The notes beneath the pieces were generated by a model. It was given only the letters and a program-made list of their open reading frames with translations, was not told the DNA's origin and searched no databases. A program made the position numbers and the translations under genes. A stretch of 9,301 nucleotides of DNA from an uncultured Collinsella sp. (GTDB taxonomy: Bacteria > Actinomycetota > Coriobacteriia > Coriobacteriales > Coriobacteriaceae): assembly GCA_902478875.1 (NCBI GenBank), contig CABSMZ010000066.1:1-9301 (forward strand), in the 5' to 3' direction. Below are positions 6,737 through 9,301 of the stretch, piece after piece; positions within the stretch are counted from its first letter, which is position 1; every line of letters begins with the position of its first letter.

Positions 6737-7139
6737 CTAAAGCTGCCTCCTGGGCGGCATCCGCTATGGGGTAGCCGTCCTCGTCCTTTTCGATCGCAAG
6801 CGTGGCCGGAACGTTTTCCAGCGCACGCGTGATGCGCTCGGCCTCATCGGTCGAGCGATCGATGCGAAAATCGAGCTCGGGCGTGACGCGCCAATCGAGC
6901 GAGCGAGCCAACAGGCTGCGAATACGGCCCTTGGCGCTGGCAAGCGCCTCCATGACCTCATCGTAGCGGCTCGCATCGCACGACACGTACACGCGTGCGA
7001 ACGAACGGTCCACCGCGACCTCGACCGCAGTCAGGGTGACCAGGTCGAGACGCGGATCGGAAACCTCAAAGAGCAGGATATAACCAAGCTTCTCGCGAAG
7101 CTGCTCGCCCAAACGGCGGGTTGCCTGCGTTTGCTTCAT
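6729..7139 (-). CDS. rbfA: 30S ribosome-binding factor RbfA
   Basis: RbfA is a small KH-fold protein that binds the 30S subunit and assists late 16S rRNA 5'-end maturation, notably under cold stress. The 136-residue product is family-sized. It shows the usual pattern: an N-terminal helix (RRLGEQLREKLGYIL), the EVSDPRLDLVTLTAVEVAVD strand block, the ARVYVS strand, a helix with KGRIRSLLA, and the PELDFRIDRS strand near the end. A short acidic tail (about residues 118-136) follows the KH core. The ATG at 7139 is preceded by AGGGGGT (7152-7146) at a 6-nt spacing, and this Shine-Dalgarno overlaps the infB stop codon. The 3' end overlaps the next gene by 8 nt. Position directly after infB is the classical arrangement and supports the call. 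Confidence 0.97.
   Translation of the reverse strand: MKQTQATRRLGEQLREKLGYILLFEVSDPRLDLVTLTAVEVAVDRSFARVYVSCDASRYDEVMEALASAKGRIRSLLARSLDWRVTPELDFRIDRSTDEAERITRALENVPATLAIEKDEDGYPIADAAQEAALDD
6746..6751 (-). promoter_or_regulatory. Consensus Shine-Dalgarno of the DHH phosphoesterase gene
   Basis: AGGAGG on the minus strand, 9 nt ahead of the ATG at 6736, lies inside the last codons of rbfA. It is the only exact AGGAGG among the start sites in the window. It shows that the gene can be initiated in its own right despite the 8-nt overlap. Confidence 0.7.
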
Positions 7140-7150
7140 AGCGCTACCCC

Positions 7151-9301
7151 CTACTCGGTACGGGCAACCTGGTCGATGCGGTAACCCTCGATCTGATCGC
7201 CGGGCTTGATGTCCTGGAAGTTCTCCAGGCCAATGCCGCCCTCGGAACCGCTCTTGAGGCTCTTGGCCTCGTCCTTGTAGTGGCGCATCGAGGCAATCTT
7301 GCCGTTGAAGACCACAATGCCGTCACGCACCAGGCGCACGGAATCGGTCGCGGCGATCTCGCCCTCCTCGACGCGGACACCGGCGGCGATGCCGACTTTG
7401 GGCACCTTGAAGGTGTCCAGGACGGTCGCGGTACCCGTGGAGACCTCGACCTCGGTGGGCTTGAGCATGCCGATGCGGGCAGCGTCGAGCTCCTCGAGGC
7501 ACTTATAGATAACGTCGTAGCAACGAATCTCGACGCCCTCGCGCTCGGCTGCGGAGCGGGCCTTGCCGTCGGGACGCACGCCAAAGCCGATGATGATGGC
7601 GTTGGAGGCGTCGGCCAGGACGACGTCGGTCTCGTTGATGGCACCGACGGCGGAGTGGATCGTGTTGATGCGGACCTCGGACTGATCCATCTTGTCGAGC
7701 GAGTCCTGAAGGGCCTCGATGGAACCCTGGACGTCGGCCTTGATGATCAGGTTGAGCTCCTTGACCTCGGCATCGGCGATGGTCTCGAAGAGGTTCTCGA
7801 GCGTGACGTGCTTCACGCGGCTCTGCTCCTCGATACGGGCCTTGAGCGAACGCTCATCCGCCAGGGCGCGAGCCTCGCGCTCATCCTCGAACACGCGGAA
7901 CTCGTCACCGGCGTTGGGCACGGACTGCAGGCCCAGGATCTCGACGGCGTCGGAGGGGCCGGCCTCGGTGACGGCATTGCCCTTAGGATCGAGCATGGCG
8001 CGGACGCGGCCGTAGGTAAGGCCGGCGACCAGCGTATCGCCCACGTGCAGGGTACCGCGTGTCACGAGAACCGTGGCAACCGAACCGCGGCCCTTGTCGA
8101 GCTTAGCCTCGAGGACGTTACCGGAGGCAAAGGTGTCGGGGTTGGCCTTGAGCTCGAGCACGTCGGCCTGGAGCAGCACGGTCTCGAGCAGGTCGTCGAT
8201 ACCGATCTTCTGCTTGGCTGAGATGTTGACGAACATGTTCTGTCCGCCCCACTCCTCGGGGATGATGCCGTACTCGGTGAGCTCCTGGCGCACGCGGTCG
8301 GGGTTGGCGCCCGGCTTATCGATCTTGTTAACGGCGACGACGATGGGTACGCCGGCGGCCTTGGCGTGATTGATCGACTCGATGGTCTGAGGCATGACAC
8401 CGTCGTCGGCAGCCACGATTAGGATGACGATGTCGGTCACCTTGGCGCCGCGGGCACGCATAGCCGTAAAGGTGGCGTGGCCCGGGGTATCGATGAAGGT
8501 GATCTTGCGGTCGTTGATCATGACCTGCGAAGCGCCGATGGCCTGAGTGATGCCGCCCGCCTCGCCGGCAGCGACACCGGTGTGGCGGATGGCGTCGAGC
8601 AGGCTCGTCTTGCCGTGGTCGACGTGACCCATGACGGTGACGACCGGGGCGCGGGGCTTAAGGTCGGCGGGATCGTCGTAGAACGAGAAGGTGTTCTCCT
8701 CCTCGGGGGTGATGATCTTGATCTGACGGCCCAGGTCGTCGGCAACGAGCTCGACGAGGTCGTCGGACATGGACTGCGTCATCGTAAGCGGCGTGCCCAG
8801 CAGGAACAGGCGCTTGATGATGTCGTTGGCCGGAACGTCGAGCGCCTCGGCGAGCTCCTGGACGGTAACGCCCTGGGAGACCTTGATGGCGTCGAGCTCC
8901 TCGGGGTTCACGCCCTGGGCCAGCGCCTCCTCAATCTTGCGCTCCTCCTGAGCCTTAGCAGCCTCGCGCTCGCGCTTCTCCTTGCGCTTCTTGCGGCGAC
9001 CGGTGGACTCGCGAGAGGCCTCCTCGACGGCGGCGCGGGCCTCCTCGAGCACCTTCTCGCGGCTGTACTCTTCGGCCTCGCGAGCCATGCGGCTGTAATG
9101 GTCCTCATCGTTGCCGTGACCGCCCTTGCGCTTCTTGCCCTTGCCCTGCTTATCGGGGTTGGGGAAGTCCATGCCGGCAGCGACGTTGTTGCTAGCGTTG
9201 GTGCGATGGCTGTGCGGACGGCTCTCGGAGGCGTTGCGCTCGGAGTTGCTGTCGGAGGCGTTGCGATCGTTACGACGACCACCGCGACGGTCGTTGTTGC
9301 C
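7151..9301 (-). CDS. infB: Translation initiation factor IF-2 (5' end outside the window)
   Basis: IF-2 is the GTPase that places initiator fMet-tRNA on the 30S subunit and promotes 50S joining. The frame stays open from the TAG stop at 7153-7151 to the right edge, giving 716 visible codons, so the true start lies outside. A Met codon at 9172 has no Shine-Dalgarno and is not taken as the start. The first ~130 visible residues are low complexity: Arg/Asn/Ser/Gly-rich, then a charged Lys/Glu helix. An IF2_N-type domain follows (VTVQELAEALDVPANDIIKR, about 8869-8810). The GTPase domain has all G motifs: G1 GHVDHGKT (8629-8606), G2 GGITQAIG, G3 DTPGH, G4 NKID and G5 SAK. Domains II to IV run to a typical end (GLENFQDIKPGDQIEGY). 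It is the first gene seen in the operon, 11 bp ahead of rbfA. Truncation is only by the window edge. Confidence 0.98.
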   Translation of the reverse strand, partial: GNNDRRGGRRNDRNASDSNSERNASESRPHSHRTNASNNVAAGMDFPNPDKQGKGKKRKGGHGNDEDHYSRMAREAEEYSREKVLEEARAAVEEASRESTGRRKKRKEKREREAAKAQEERKIEEALAQGVNPEELDAIKVSQGVTVQELAEALDVPANDIIKRLFLLGTPLTMTQSMSDDLVELVADDLGRQIKIITPEEENTFSFYDDPADLKPRAPVVTVMGHVDHGKTSLLDAIRHTGVAAGEAGGITQAIGASQVMINDRKITFIDTPGHATFTAMRARGAKVTDIVILIVAADDGVMPQTIESINHAKAAGVPIVVAVNKIDKPGANPDRVRQELTEYGIIPEEWGGQNMFVNISAKQKIGIDDLLETVLLQADVLELKANPDTFASGNVLEAKLDKGRGSVATVLVTRGTLHVGDTLVAGLTYGRVRAMLDPKGNAVTEAGPSDAVEILGLQSVPNAGDEFRVFEDEREARALADERSLKARIEEQSRVKHVTLENLFETIADAEVKELNLIIKADVQGSIEALQDSLDKMDQSEVRINTIHSAVGAINETDVVLADASNAIIIGFGVRPDGKARSAAEREGVEIRCYDVIYKCLEELDAARIGMLKPTEVEVSTGTATVLDTFKVPKVGIAAGVRVEEGEIAATDSVRLVRDGIVVFNGKIASMRHYKDEAKSLKSGSEGGIGLENFQDIKPGDQIEGYRIDQVARTE
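9221..9265 (-). repeat. Short tandem repeat coding IF-2 N-terminal residues
   Basis: Two 18-nt units (9248-9265 and 9221-9238) differ at one base and are spaced 27 nt apart, coding RNASDS and RNASES within the Arg/Asn/Ser-rich IF-2 N-terminus. The array may continue outside the window. It is typical of the fast-evolving, disordered IF-2 N-terminal region. Confidence 0.6.

Noticed and set aside
5807..6832. 341-codon plus-strand open frame opposite the DHH phosphoesterase gene and rbfA
   Set aside because: It spans two well-supported genes on the other strand and shows no start signal or motif.
7280..8221. 313-codon plus-strand open frame opposite infB
   Set aside because: Its Gly/Asp/Leu/Val-rich product mirrors IF-2 codons, with no independent support.
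9170..9172. Internal Met as the infB start
   Set aside because: The frame continues open to the window edge with IF-2-like Arg/Gly/Asn-rich sequence, and no Shine-Dalgarno precedes this codon.

Overview
The window is about 9.3 kb of GC-rich bacterial chromosome. It holds seven housekeeping genes, all on the minus strand, so transcription runs from high to low coordinates. The proteins look actinobacterial: the TruB active-site segment and the RpoD region 2 to 4 sequence resemble mycobacterial homologues. The gene set, GC content and the N-terminal extension of RpoD suggest a Coriobacteriia member such as Collinsella or a relative. That placement is inference, not a database result.

In transcription order the window contains: infB (translation initiation factor IF-2, start codon beyond the right edge), rbfA (30S maturation factor), a DHH-family phosphoesterase of the NrnA/Orn-like type, truB (tRNA pseudouridine-55 synthase), ribF (riboflavin kinase/FAD synthetase), dnaG (primase) and rpoD (primary sigma factor). 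The first six are packed tightly: gaps of 11 and 15 bp, or overlaps of 4 and 8 bp. They look like one translationally coupled operon. Only the 95-bp dnaG-rpoD gap has room for a separate promoter, and it contains a weak extended -10 candidate and short inverted repeats.

The left end (1-179) carries a directional intrinsic-terminator hairpin just after the rpoD stop. Next to it is a compact inverted/direct repeat cluster (86-131) that looks like an intergenic repeat element. Nothing could be assigned in 1-85.

Functionally, the cluster joins the translation-initiation/ribosome-maturation block (infB-rbfA-nrnA-truB-ribF) to the dnaG-rpoD part of the macromolecular synthesis operon. I found no mobile element, CRISPR array, tRNA, rRNA or novel defence-like system. 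The points worth a second look are the repeat cluster after rpoD, the rpoD start and leader, unusual substitutions in RibF, and long low-complexity segments in DnaG, RpoD and IF-2.
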